This document shows, piece by piece, positions 25,791 through 36,227 of a DNA stretch of 64,000 nt. The notes beneath the pieces are model-generated. The model was not told where the DNA came from, did not search any database, and saw nothing but the letters and a program-made list of their open reading frames with translations. The translations under genes were made by a program, and so were the position numbers. The stretch is from Diadema setosum (lineage: Eukaryota > Echinodermata > Echinoidea > Diadematoida > Diadematidae), in contig NC_092695.1 in assembly GCF_964275005.1 (NCBI RefSeq), positions 9,816,197-9,880,196 on the forward strand. The letters are read 5' to 3'. Every line of letters starts with the position of its first letter. Position 1 is the stretch's first letter.

Positions 25791-27578
25791 AAACTTCACA
25801 TTAGCCAAAAGCTGGCTAACCTTTTTAGCAGTAAAGTTCAAAGAGAGTTAAATTTATGGCCCGAATTCACGAAGGTGGTTTAAAGTTAGACCACAATATA
25901 AATTTAGATCATGGTCTTAAATGAGCATGAAATAGGCGTGCCTTTGACATGTGCGTATCACATTTGTTAATGGACATTTTGCTGTTAGCATAGGCAGTCT
26001 GTCAATAGTATATACACAGACAAAATTTGCATAAACCATGGTTTAGATTTAAACCATGAATTCAGGCCAATATGTTTGGGTCTGATTGAATGTGCATGGG
26101 GTTGGCTAACATTGAGTCATCTTGAAGTCAGCTCAATTCACTAAAATGAGTTTGGTGTCCCCGCACAAAATTGGCCATGGCATCTGTGGCTAGTGTAGCA
26201 AGGCGTGTAATGACCCTCAATGTATGCTCTGCTGGCATGCCTTCAAATGCAGTTTTCTTCTGCATACAGCTAGTTTCAGGTCACTACACTCTATCGACAT
26301 TTGTCTAGAATACTTTGTGGGGGGGGGGGGGGAAGAAGATCATACAATGTCACGGACTTCACTTCAAAAACAAAATAATAATCTTATGCCATGTATTCTA
26401 AGAGGGATATTGTGCATTGTGCTGTCTTTTACAAGGATATGGACACTCTGTGATGAGACCATGGTATCAAACACTTTTTTTTTTTCCAGAAAAGTAAGGG
26501 AAGAGATAAAGCGTTCTCCTCCTGATCACAGTGTCAGGAAGACCTGGAGCAACAGCCACCCCTTCGCCAGTCTCTTTGGTCTCTTGTGTGTCACAGGGAT
26601 TTCCCCTCCTGTTAGTCATGTTTGCAGTTTCTTCGAAAAAAAAAGAGAATCTTCTCTCAGTGAAGATGGGAGTTCTTCAATACACTTTTCGTTGCTCGAT
26701 ATGGCATCATGACGAGAATGATGTGGACAAGAATTATGCAATCATGAGAGATGCAGTTGTAGATAGACATACTATGTTCAAGAAATGTCAATAATTCATG
26801 CAATTGCATACCCTTTCCCTGACTGATTAGATGCATCAGTACTGTAGTGTAGAGCAAGAAGGGATCATGAAAATTTTATTTGATGAGACAGAATGTGAGC
26901 TCATTCTTACGCAAAGCCTGGATTTCAGGGAAAACCTATCCAATCAAGTAGTGGGATATCTGCATTTTTATTGCAGAAGTAACTAGCTAATCTGACATTT
27001 GGTAGATTTCCAAATCACAAACTAGCCACCTATGGTACTTTGAAAGTCATATTGTGATGAAGACTTGGCTGTATCTCTCCATGTGGCACGTGATTTCTTC
27101 AGACGATGGTTAGCGATGAAATTGACATGAAATTTAATTCATCTGCAGACAACACGGTTTACAGTTTTGTGCTGGTATGTCTACAAATAGAGATGTTCAG
27201 TGACAATGATGCATGGTGAAGAAAGACAATTTTCTTGAATGGCTCATATGACTCTCAGCTGCGTAGTATACACCTACAGAGTAAAAAGGGGAGACTGTCG
27301 CGTCCTCCTATCGATAAAACTTCCTACCTCTTACTTTGATGTGGGTCCTCCTCGTCGACATTGTTGCTTTGAGTAGTTTTTAATGACGTGGCTGTAGAGC
27401 ATCATACTCTGAATAGGTTAGTATGGCCCTATGCTTCACTACAGATCACAAAATCATGCTACTGTGTATTAATGGCCTTCAAGACATGTGATTGTCTTTC
27501 CACATTTGCACTCTTTTCAGTACTCAGCACCTTCTGCCCTTTGAAGCATTTTTTGATTGATTTAACCGCATCCAAGTA
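25791..27578. other. Intronic stretch, nothing recognised
   Basis: Gene-free sequence with a G run near 26320-26332. The longer open frames around 26224-26794 have no recognisable domains and no supporting splice sites. Confidence 0.4.
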
Positions 27579-28023
27579 TATACCCCTTTCATGCTCAGCA
27601 AATTTCACCCACGTGCACCTTGGTGAACCCAAGAGATCTTGTAGTTTGAAAGGTCTTGCGGATGAAATCCCAGGCAACATCCCAGGTGACTTATCAGAAA
27701 CTTTACCCTCAAACCATCCCAGGTAAACTCCTGGAGGCTCCTGGCAGCTCCTGGGTTGGGCTGTCATGTGAAACTGAAAGGCAATGCAGTTAAATGCCTG
27801 GGTGAAAAGTAACAGGCCAGTACGCCTGCAAGGTCTTCTGCACAAGAAATGAACATTTTGTGCATGCGCCTCATGCGTATTTCCACTGAAGAATGGTAGA
27901 CGAGAGAAATTTTCGCGGGAGCTCATTCACTGAGACGAAAGAAATTCTTCCCGAGTGTCCCCAGTTTGGTTTCCCGTTGAATCTCTGGGCGATTTCCTGA
28001 GTGAGTAGCGTGAAAGAGGTATA
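27579..28023. mobile_element. TATACCCCTTT MITE, copy 1
   Basis: The 12-base ends TATACCCCTTTC and GAAAGAGGTATA are inverted repeats (one mismatch), with TA at the boundaries. The interior contains a CCCAGG/CTCCTGG-rich stretch and shares motif order with the copy at 23239. There is no transposase. Confidence 0.7.
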
Positions 28024-28176
28024 AGATGAAGAAGAACATGCTGACACACCCTATGAAAGTCCACACTACCTTCAGTAGCACCCATTATATAAAGATAAAT
28101 GTTGGTTGGTGTGTCTCTACGAACACACACTCACAGTCTCAGCAGATAGTGGTTTGTGGGCAGCTCTCATTTCATT

Positions 28177-28228
28177 ATGGAAATTCTCGAATATAATCCG
28201 ATATGGAAATTCTCGAATATAATCTGAG
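28177..28228. repeat. 26-bp tandem duplication
   Basis: The unit ATGGAAATTCTCGAATATAA plus six bases is present twice, with one or two changes near the end of the second copy. Minor local duplication. Confidence 0.75.
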
Positions 28229-28435
28229 CTGAACCAGCCTTTCCAGTCCACGGTATTCCCACGCTACCAGATCCTAAAAAACAGTCAGAGATTTCCAAAT
28301 TGTCCCATCAGATGAACACTAGGAAGCCAATAGTTACTCAGTTGTCTGAGGATAGCAAGCTAATTTTTCTTCCTTGTTTTAAGGGTCAATTTCAATATCT
28401 GTTCTGGTAGGGGTGGGGAAACTTGCATATGAGTA

Positions 28436-28529
28436 TTAACCCGTTGAAGACCAGTCCCCGAGTATACTCGGGCAAGTGTCTATGGGAAATGCATGTTGTA
28501 GTAAAATCAGCCCATCCTCAATGGGTTAA
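28436..28529. mobile_element. 94-bp mini MITE, TTAACCCGTTGAAGA ends
   Basis: The left end TTAACCCGTTGAAGA mirrors the right end complement TTAACCCATTGAGGA (13 of 15 matching). The short CG-containing interior, with CCCGAGTATACTCGGG, is itself palindromic. It is a very short element that could fold into a full-length hairpin. Confidence 0.6.
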
Positions 28530-29176
28530 CAGATTTTTCAAGATTGAAGAGATCAAGGCTGTAGATCAGGATCAGTTTGCTCATTTGAAGAAAATTGTTT
28601 AATGTTGACCCATACTATTGACAAATGTAACATGTCAAGATTGGCACAATACAACATTGTTTATCTGGAAATATTTTGATTGGGCTATTGTAGCCAGGAC
28701 TGTTATGAAATTGTTATTTCCTTTTGCATACACTGAGGGGATGATGGAGTTTTGATACTTGTTTCCTTGATGCAATATTTCATTTTTCAGTATTTGCATT
28801 TGCTTCTTTCATTTGTCAGTGAAAAAAAAAAAGTTTGTGTACTGATATGGTATAAAGCTTTTCAGGAAGGGTCTTGCATGGCAATTTTTTAAATTCATAA
28901 CCTGTGAAACCGAAGGAGAGCTACTGACTGAGGCATGACAGGAAACGACAGAGCAAGATGTGAATGGCGTGACAGCCATATGCAAAGTGATGTTTGTTTT
29001 CCAGAGTGCGCTTTCAGCTGCCGCTGCACACAGTCGCCTTGTTACACTTACTGCATCCAAATGATATCCTGCTCATTCCGCTTTTAGATGCAGCCAGGCA
29101 CAATCCAAAGAGACTGAATATTCATGGGACTCTCCCTCTACTCACTGGAGTTGTGCTCACCTTGGAAATATGCTTA
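28530..29176. other. Intronic stretch, nothing recognised
   Basis: Open frames around 28994-29185 have no recognisable domain. The sequence ends at the diverged MITE that starts at 29177. Confidence 0.4.
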
Positions 29177-29528
29177 AAGGGATAGTATAGTTTTGGATGA
29201 AATAGGGATTCAAATTTTAACTTTTTGCGAGATAATTTCTAATCTTTTATTAGGACCACTTTGTTTTGCTTTATTTTTGGATATCTCAGCCACTTCATAA
29301 CTGATTTTAATCGAACAAAGGTTGAATTTCTCTTAGAATTGTGTGCTCTTCTTAAAATTTCAGATAAGTAGTTTCTAATTAATTATCTTGCACCACTTTG
29401 TTTTGTTTTGGGGTTTTTGTTCTTTTTTTTGCGTGCATGCTCTATAATATTTCGTATAAGTGATTTCTAATTATCTCTCAAAAAGTTAAAATCTGAATTG
29501 CCATCTCACCCAAATTATACCAATCCTT
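29177..29528. mobile_element. AAGGGATGGTACAGT MITE, diverged copy
   Basis: The ends AAGGGATAGTATAGT and the complement of AAGGATTGGTATAATT are still recognisable and each borders TA. Here the right flank is TATA, not TTAA, which argues for a TA target site in the whole family. The interior has a partial internal duplication containing GATAATTTCTAAT-like words. Confidence 0.65.
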
Positions 29529-30577
29529 TATAGTTTTTTTTTCAGATAAGTTTACGATGTGATCTTTTACATTGGCTGCCATGACACAAAATTGATATAT
29601 ATGCTCTCTGCAATTCGCTGTTTAATGTGACACTGTATAAAGTTTTATGATACAAAATGCTGCATTTTAAGTATCAGAGGAAAGCCATGTAATACATGGA
29701 TTTTTTCATCAGTTCTTTTTTTTTTCTGATCCAGCAAAGACTAGTAAGCAATATTTTATAGCAAGCTCATGAGTATTGAGTTATTGAATCTTATCAATCA
29801 GCCGTGTGCTATTCTGGGATCTGGCAAGAGTTTCTTCCAGGTGGGGGAGGTATCATCCTTCTTGTGCAGGGAGCTTCTGTGCCCCTCAGATAATTTTCAT
29901 GTTTATTTTCTGCCCATAATAAAAGCAAGTGTCATTCCTTCGGGGGCAAGTCTGTGAGATGCAATGATGAGGCAGGCCCAAGAATGGGACTGCCACATTG
30001 CCCCTTACCATTAGCCTCTTTTCGCTCCCCGATTATTGGCCTGCCGGGAGTGGCCTGCCACCCCGAAATAAATTGGGTGCGGAAGCTTCGGGACATCAAC
30101 GTGACAGTTTTACCTTGGCAAAAAAAAAAAAAAAAAAGAAGCATGCCAAAAATCTAATATATTGTCTTTCATAAACAAAAAGATATATTGGAAATCTAAT
30201 AATATTAGCTTCACATCCCTGCAGCACTCATCACGGCAAACTCCACAATTGAGCAGAATGAAAGGAAGGGGTATGGACAAAGGATGAGGAAAGATGAAGG
30301 TAGAGAAGAGAGAGAGGGAGAGGGGAAGATGGGTGACCAGTAATCAGTTTTAGAGATGAAAGGTGAACACTAGGCATTTGACCTACTAGTTTATCGATCC
30401 TTCACATCATGTAATGTAATGAATGCATCCAATCCTATATAGATATTAAGAAAAAAAAAACTTTCATATATGCTAGTGACTTATCAACATAACCTTTTTA
30501 AAAGTCAAGAAATGTTATGACAAGGTTGTTTTGCATCATGATGACAGCAAAGATGATTGTCCAACAAGCTTAGTTAG
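29529..30577. other. Intronic stretch with GC-richer island
   Basis: A GC-richer, non-repetitive block lies at about 29800-30110, followed by an A run at 30120-30137. No protein similarity was found. An AG-rich stretch runs at about 30250-30340. Confidence 0.4.
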
Positions 30578-31076
30578 TTGCAATTGATTGACAAATTGCC
30601 CTACATCGACATGAATAAGCACTGAATTGATCAGTGTTCTAGTAGTAGCCATGATAAAGAAAAATCATGGGCGTACATACTCGAGCAGGATTCGAACCTA
30701 CGACTTCCTGATCACCGGACAGGCATCATCTCCACTAGACCACCGAGCTTTTGCTTAACAGCAAGTGTTGGTTCTAATCCTTATAGCATGCAGTGGGTAC
30801 TGCGTAATTATTCAAATTCATGAAATTCTTCCGTCGAGATGTTTTCATGGAGTTGTCAGGCGAAAGCTCGGTGGTCTAGTGGAGATGACACCTGTCCGGT
30901 GATCAGGAAGTTGTAGGTTCGATTCCTGCTCGAGTATGTATGCCCATGATTTTTCTTTATCATAGCTACTACTAGAACACTGATCAATTCAGTGCTTACT
31001 CACGTCAATGTAGGGCAATTTGTCAATCAATTGCAATGAAAACACCTCGACGGAAGAGTTTCATGAATTTGAATAA
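30578..31076. mobile_element. Head-to-head pair of tRNA-like repeats forming a palindrome
   Basis: Arms of 176 bases (30578-30753 and 30861-31037) are inverted copies separated by a 107-base spacer. Each arm contains a tRNA-like core with an A-box-like TGGTCTAGTGG and a B-box-like GGTTCGATTCC (the left copy on the - strand). A 41-base sequence X at 30808-30848 recurs inverted at 31036-31076 with two or three mismatches, so the right-hand copy is itself bounded by inverted X sequences. It is probably a SINE or tRNA-derived element that inserted twice in opposite orientation. Confidence 0.7.
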
Positions 31077-31448
31077 GCTTCTTAGTGTTTTCTCTGCAAA
31101 CCGACTTCTCTATCCACGCCTTGTTACAGTATTCTACAAATGTGTGATAATGCAATAGCTGCATTGAAGTACATAATGCATTAATAGTTGGTACATCTTG
31201 TTAGTGTTGGTGATGTTTTAGAGGTTATCCCTTATCTTTTGTGTGGAAAATGGACGGAATGAAGGTTTACAGTATAAAAAAAAAAAAACTTGGCAAAAAC
31301 AGTATTTCTACCCTCTAGTTCACAATGAATGCAATGCTGGTATTTTATTCATTAACCCTCTCATAACCATTGCATCTATGCCATCCACCTTGCATACAAG
31401 CATATGGCCAATGGTAATGCAAGAGTTATGTCTTAGCATTACACAATA

Positions 31449-31885
31449 GGCCCGTTCACACACAAGGGAAAAAGTGAGATTTAAATATCAATTTTCTTAT
31501 CGCGATCAAAATTTCGAAATTTTTTCCTGTGTGGACAGAAAAATTTCACTAATTTTCGTGATCCTAATCACGATCCAACTCGCACTATTAGTGCGATTTT
31601 TCAAAATAATCGCGATTATTTTGCCAAGCGTCGTGTGTGTGAGCGCGATCGAGATTCGGCAATCGGTATTTTTAATCCCATCGTTCGTAGCGCGTGAACG
31701 TCAACAATTATTGGGACCGCAGGGTCAGTCTTCGGTCATGCAAGTTTCGCGCATGCGCAATTTGGCCACTGATCGTTCTTCCCTTGCTGAGAAGTGCGAT
31801 TTTTCCTTGTGTATGAACGGTCGAAAAAAAAATCAAAATTTGGATCGCGATTGTAATTTCAATTTTCGTTGTGTGTGCAAGGGCC
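31449..31885. mobile_element. 437-bp inverted-repeat element, GGCCCGTTCACACAC ends
   Basis: The left end GGCCCGTTCACACAC is mirrored by GTGTGTGCAAGGGCC at the right. The interior is rich in ATCGCGAT and AATTTTC words, many of them self-complementary. The 157-residue frame it contains is most probably a by-product of this composition. Non-autonomous DNA element of unassigned superfamily. Confidence 0.6.
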
Positions 31886-32488
31886 TTTTAGCCCAGGTCC
31901 AACTACACAAAGCTACAGATAAATTACTTCACAATAACTTCCTGTAGTTTGAGCACGCGATCACACTGGCAACAAAACTTAATGCACTCGCAGTTTGAGC
32001 AGTGCAAAACTACCCATACTTTTAGGCTCTGACAAGTATGCTCCATATTGGCAAAAACCACGTGCCCTCCGTGAATATCAATAATGCAAATGCACAACAG
32101 CGGGCAAAATAATGTGCATTGTGTGGAAACAACATGAAATGGAGCTTGTCATGTGACAAACTTCTTATATTTTCGGCCATGCATGACCACACAATGCAAA
32201 ACTATTAATAGTTTCGCAGGAAGTTTTGCTGGTCAGACAGTCAGACTGTCCAAACTACACGAGGCAAAATACCATGAAGTAAAAGTACAGTAATGTGTAG
32301 TTTCGCGTAGTCTGACCGTTGGGCTATATTGACAGGTTCAGGAGTCAACATGTTTTACTCTTCTTGAGCCTGAAGTAGCTGGAACAGATACAATATCTTG
32401 TTTCCCCCCCCCCCCCCCTCCCCAATCCTATGACCCTTCTGTGAAATAATGAGAAATTCCTCCACATCTGCCTTCACACACAAACACA
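31886..32488. other. Intronic stretch, nothing recognised
   Basis: Contains GTAGTTTCGC/GCGAAAC-like words that suggest another degraded inverted repeat, and a C-rich run at 32404-32422. No gene was recognised. Confidence 0.35.
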
Positions 32489-32489
32489 T

Positions 32490-32540
<51 letters not shown>
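32490..32540. repeat. (CA)n microsatellite
   Basis: About 25 uninterrupted CA units. Apparent open frames across it are repeat artefacts. Confidence 0.95.
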
Positions 32541-32541
<1 letters not shown>

Positions 32542-32567
32542 TTATATGACTTTACCACAATACTTCT

Positions 32568-32734
32568 GGGCACCATTTTATTAAAGTTGTCAGCCCTGAC
32601 AAATTATCAGTCTCTGACAATTTCAGTAACAAAAAATGGTAAAAATCCTTGGTTTTGATTGGCTGAGAGGCCCTGGTCACTTACTGTTACTATGGTAATT
32701 GTCAGAGACTGACAGCTTTCATGAAATGGTGCCC
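32568..32734. mobile_element. 167-bp MITE with 20+ bp TIRs
   Basis: GGGCACCATTTTATTAAAG at the left mirrors CTTTCATGAAATGGTGCCC at the right. Inside, a second complementary pair (TGTCAG...CTGACA and CAGTCTCTGACAATT/AATTGTCAGAGACTG) makes most of the element self-pairing. CTG on each side could be a 3-bp target-site duplication. Non-coding. Confidence 0.7.
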
Positions 32735-32962
32735 TGGAGACAACTGTTGTGTACCTCTGTGACTGTCTTTTGTAAGTTATCCATTTTACTATTATGCAAC
32801 ATTGGTAAAATGGACCACCAGTACTTTTGCAAATGCTTTGGAGTACTGTTATTCACCAGCAGCTTTTAACATTCATTGCGTGGGGTTACGAAATCATGCA
32901 AAATATGTGTGGCAGTAGATTGCATTTGATTGGCATTACCACTGTGTGCTACAGACCTACAT

Positions 32963-33075
32963 TCCTGCCTGCCCAAGTCAACTAAGATTCACTCTTGGGC
33001 AAGTGAAATGAATGGACACTTGCCTGTAAAAAGCATGTGGCCCTTGCCTGAATGCCCACTTGGCAAGTAATAAAA
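32963..33075. repeat. GGGCAAGT-type dispersed repeat, copy 2
   Basis: Carries CTTGGGCAAGTGAAATGAAT, CACTTGCCTGTA and CTTGGCAAGTAAT in the same order as the block at 5865-5990. Confidence 0.5.
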
Positions 33076-33222
33076 ATATTTTTTGTAATGTCCTAAGTAA
33101 ACTATTGGTATATTGGTATATTGAAGTGATCGTATCAGTAGAGGCAGATGCATATAAAGCTTATCACGCTCAATACAAGAGAGATCTTTGTCAGTTGTGT
33201 CCATTGATAGTCACTCTCTTCA

Positions 33223-33237
33223 ACAGTAGAGGGCGTT
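33223..33237 (+). promoter_or_regulatory. Possible CTCF-type site
   Basis: ACAGTAGAGGGCGTT agrees with the bilaterian CTCF core (C-C-A-S-Y-A-G-R-K-G-G-C-G) at nearly every position. It lies about 330 bases upstream of the first visible ADCY9 exon. The motif is short and can arise by chance or within repeats, so occupancy is only a hypothesis. Confidence 0.3.
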
Positions 33238-33562
33238 GGACTGCTTTCAGTGCGAGGAGGAGGCATGTCTGAGTCTTGAACGTTCCTGCTCCGTGATTGA
33301 TCGAGTGCACCTGGCGAGGAGGTAGTTATCACGTCAATCATAGGCTGGCACTCAGGGTGCCATAGGTTGCTTCTGTTGAAAGACCCGGATCCCATGCTGT
33401 TGGTCTAACCCGTCGAGTACCATGCAGGTTTACATCTGAAGGGAGTATATGATGGTGTGCATGCCAGCAGCTTAGATCTCAGCCAAGCTACAGCAAAGTA
33501 AGGAAGTGACACAGAATTCTATTTTATGACTAATTGTAATGTTTTGATTATCATTTGCGCAG

Positions 33563-33849
33563 GCATGAAGACGTACTTCATTGCCGGCCGTGCGGGATCT
33601 GCGAGCCCAGCGACCAAGCCCCACGTCAAGATGGCGGCGCTGGAGAGCCAAGGGGCAGTGGAGGACACCGACAGTGACCGCGGCGAAGGTGCCGAGGGGC
33701 GGCAGGAGACTCAGAGCCGGAAACCGCTGCTCTCTGCAAGCACCAACGGTGCCAATGGGAGTGGGGGCACTCCAGAGAAAGCAAGAGCCAGTCCCGGGAG
33801 CATGGAGCAGGGCAAAGATGCCGTTCAGAATCACGCCGAGGTACCAGCG
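33563..33849 (+). CDS. ADCY9: ADCY9-like adenylate cyclase, internal exon (end of C1a and start of C1b)
   Basis: Membrane adenylate cyclase converts ATP to cAMP at the plasma membrane. This exon opens after the acceptor TTTGCGCAG with GMKTYFIAGR, the final strand of the C1a catalytic domain; human AC9 has GLKTYLISG at this point. It continues into a polar, low-complexity C1b linker rich in Ser, Gly, Glu and Lys. The exon enters in phase 1 (one base of the Gly codon comes from an upstream exon) and leaves in phase 0 at GCG|GTAAGG, giving 95 complete codons. Its GC content is far above the flanking intron. The preceding exons, carrying TM1-6 and the C1a metal-binding aspartates, are not visible upstream in this window. 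Assignment to type 9 rests on this exon plus the two downstream exons. Confidence 0.85.
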
Positions 33850-35320
33850 GTAAGGTTTCCTCTCTCATATCTCTACCCCCCCCCCCTTTCTTTCCACATG
33901 ACTCTCAAGATGCCAGTGTCCTGATGTATACTGTTAAACGACAAATGTTTGCATGCATATTAATTTCACGAGAGCCAAGATTCACAAAATTAAAATGCAT
34001 GCAAAAGTTCTTGTCTTCATTTTATGCATTGAATGCCAAAGGTAATTTGCGAAAATTTCAGCCGTGAAAAAGGCCCTCAGCTCCAATTCTCAACAATTTC
34101 ATGCCGTGAAAATATCTTGTTTTACAGTAGCATACAAGGCTATCTTTTCAGGTACATGTTTTGGTGTTTGTTTTTGGGAGGTGGAGGGGCAGCTGAATTG
34201 AAAGACATCTAATCAGCTAAGTTGTATGACAGAAATTCAGCAACACGAACTAGATTGAACTAATTTTATATTTACGTTATACTGGAGGGCATTGAATAGG
34301 ACACTAGAAAATACAGCAACAAGTATGATTACTCTGTGCCATCCCAATGCATAAGGCCATGCAATGTAAGAAGATTGTATTTGTGGGGGCAAGTGAACAA
34401 TTATGTTTTGTACTGTTGCCTCTCCATAATTATGATTGTATGTTCGATTTGTAGTTTGATAGACCAAGTGACAAACCCCCCCCCCCCAAAAAAAAAAAAA
34501 AAAAAAAACACCAGGAACCAGCCTTTGAATTGACCCTGTCACCTGTTGCTAGTTGTCATTTCATATTTTGGAGGAAACTTTTGTGCAGAGAGATGCAGTG
34601 AGACATCAAAGAAAGAAATGTTTGATTTCTCGTCTAACTGACTGTGATTTACATTGAGATGTGTATGCACTCAACAAGTTTTAATAGTTCTTCCTTGCTC
34701 CCGAAAGGTCATCACCCAGATGTGTGTCAAGTGTGGATGAGCTGCATCCCACATTTTGGGCTTAAAATGGATGCAGTCTCTTAGTTTACTTTTATCTACA
34801 GGTACCTACAATTTCCCAAATATACTAAGGAGTGCTTAAGGCATATTCAGATCACTGTGCTGAACAACAACAACAGCATACTTGCCAATTAGTAAGATTT
34901 TATCAGATTCAGTAAGATTTTTACGTTAAAAATAGCAAAATCAGATTTTCTGTCAGAGAAACCAGATTTTTAAAAAATATTTAGATATACCTTTCATGTG
35001 TATTTTCTGAAGATTTAACCGAAAGTAAGATTTTTAACTTCAGTTTGCATATAAAATAAGATTTTTGCAATCCACAAGTAAGATATTTCATCTTGAAATG
35101 TTGGCAGGTATGCAACAGCAACAAATGTCTTAAAATCATCAGCCAAGTGTTATATGGTCCATTCCTCATTATATCCCTGTGTGAAGATTTGCACATGTCT
35201 GCTCCTGGCAATCACCAATTGAAATGATACTGACACTTCAGGGCGTACCAGAAATAATTTGATCATTCCGTAAGGCATGGACTAACTAACGGAGCTATCT
35301 GCCTTTTCGACCCCATCCAG
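33850..35320 (+). other. ADCY9 intron
   Basis: A phase-0 intron bounded by GTAAGG and CCATCCAG. It contains one complete MITE (33931-34127), a C run followed by an A run (about 34479-34508), and otherwise unremarkable AT-rich sequence. Confidence 0.8.
33931..34127. mobile_element. CTGTAAAAC-family MITE, copy in ADCY9 intron
   Basis: It runs from CTGTTAAACGAC to TTGTTTTACAG between TA dinucleotides. The interior shares AAATTAAAATGC, GCAAAAGTTCTTG and CGAAAATTTCA words with the copies at 37965 and 49382. It lies only about 80 bases after the exon donor, in an intron and out of the coding sequence. Confidence 0.8.
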
Positions 35321-35547
35321 GGTGGAGAAGTCAAACCCGAAAATGGGGGCGTGGTGGGCGAGCCCGGCCACGGTCCCAGCTCCCCCCAGGACGGCCCCAA
35401 CGAGGAGAGCCCCCTGACCCTCAATGAGTCCATCATCCTGCACCACAACGAGGAAAACAACACCGAAAAGTTGATGATCAGTTTCCTGAAGGAGAACAGC
35501 AACATTGACTACTTCCACAAGGTCCCAATCAGCAACCTCACCCTGAG
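35321..35547 (+). CDS. ADCY9: ADCY9-like adenylate cyclase, internal exon (C1b to TM7 linker)
   Basis: This exon begins GGEVKPENGG in phase 0 after the acceptor CCATCCAG and ends in phase 2 at CTGAG|GTAATT. The split Arg codon is completed by the first base of the next exon. The N-terminal part is a disordered, Gly/Pro/Glu-rich piece of C1b. The C-terminal part, including FLKENSNIDYFHKVPISNLT, matches the conserved segment of human AC9 just before the second membrane bundle (human: KEDSLMKDYFFKPPINQFSL). This linker is characteristic of type 9 and supports the subtype assignment. No catalytic residues lie here. Confidence 0.88.
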
Positions 35548-36227
35548 GTAATTGATGACCAAAAACATGTTATGAATCTTTTTCAATAATTCCTGTTTAG
35601 TAGGAACATTCCTATTTTAGCAGGAAGGGAGTTGCTTTATTCAACTCTGTATTCCTGTTTTGTGAATGCCTGTTAGTAACGACTAATGGGAGAGGGGTAA
35701 ATATTTCTATTTGTGCAATATTAGATCCCATTCATGTTTTTTTGAATCTCATTCATGTTTTTTTGAATCTCATTATAGTTGGCAGACATGATAGAGGGTA
35801 AGTATGTGCTATATTCTCTTTCTGATCGAAGGGTAGACCAACTTGTTCCGTTCAAGCCTTTGTTTAAAAGGAAATTTCTGCTATCACATAGCAAAAGCCA
35901 GTACTTTGGTGAAATGAAATGTAGCGAGAAAATTTTTGACACCCTTGGACTAAACATTAAATGTCAGCATTGTCAGAGGCCTGATCAAATTGCTGCATAA
36001 TGGCACCCAGATATCTTACCTTCTTCGTGTTACTGCTCAGATTCAGCTGTAGGATTTCAAAGTTGCTATAAACATTCTCTTTTTTAGCTCCACTGTTTCA
36101 GGAGAATTTTTGTGATGGTGTAGGATATTATGTTTGCAGCTCCAATATTAATATCATACGGGATAGGAGAATTTGGTGTAAGAGAACCAAAACCCTGACT
36201 CGAATCTTCTTCATTTTTTTCTCACAG
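35548..36227 (+). other. ADCY9 intron
   Basis: A phase-2 intron of 680 bases between GTAATT and TTTTTTCTCACAG. It contains a small tandem repeat, with TCATTCATGTTTTTTTGAA repeated at about 35730-35771. Nothing else was recognised. Confidence 0.85.

Noticed and set aside
30665..30940. Two functional tRNA genes
   Set aside because: The cores have A- and B-box-like words but poor acceptor-stem pairing and are embedded in a repeated inverted unit, so they are tRNA-derived repeats.
31474..31947. 157-codon frame
   Set aside because: Lies almost entirely inside an inverted-repeat DNA element with self-complementary ATCGCGAT words.
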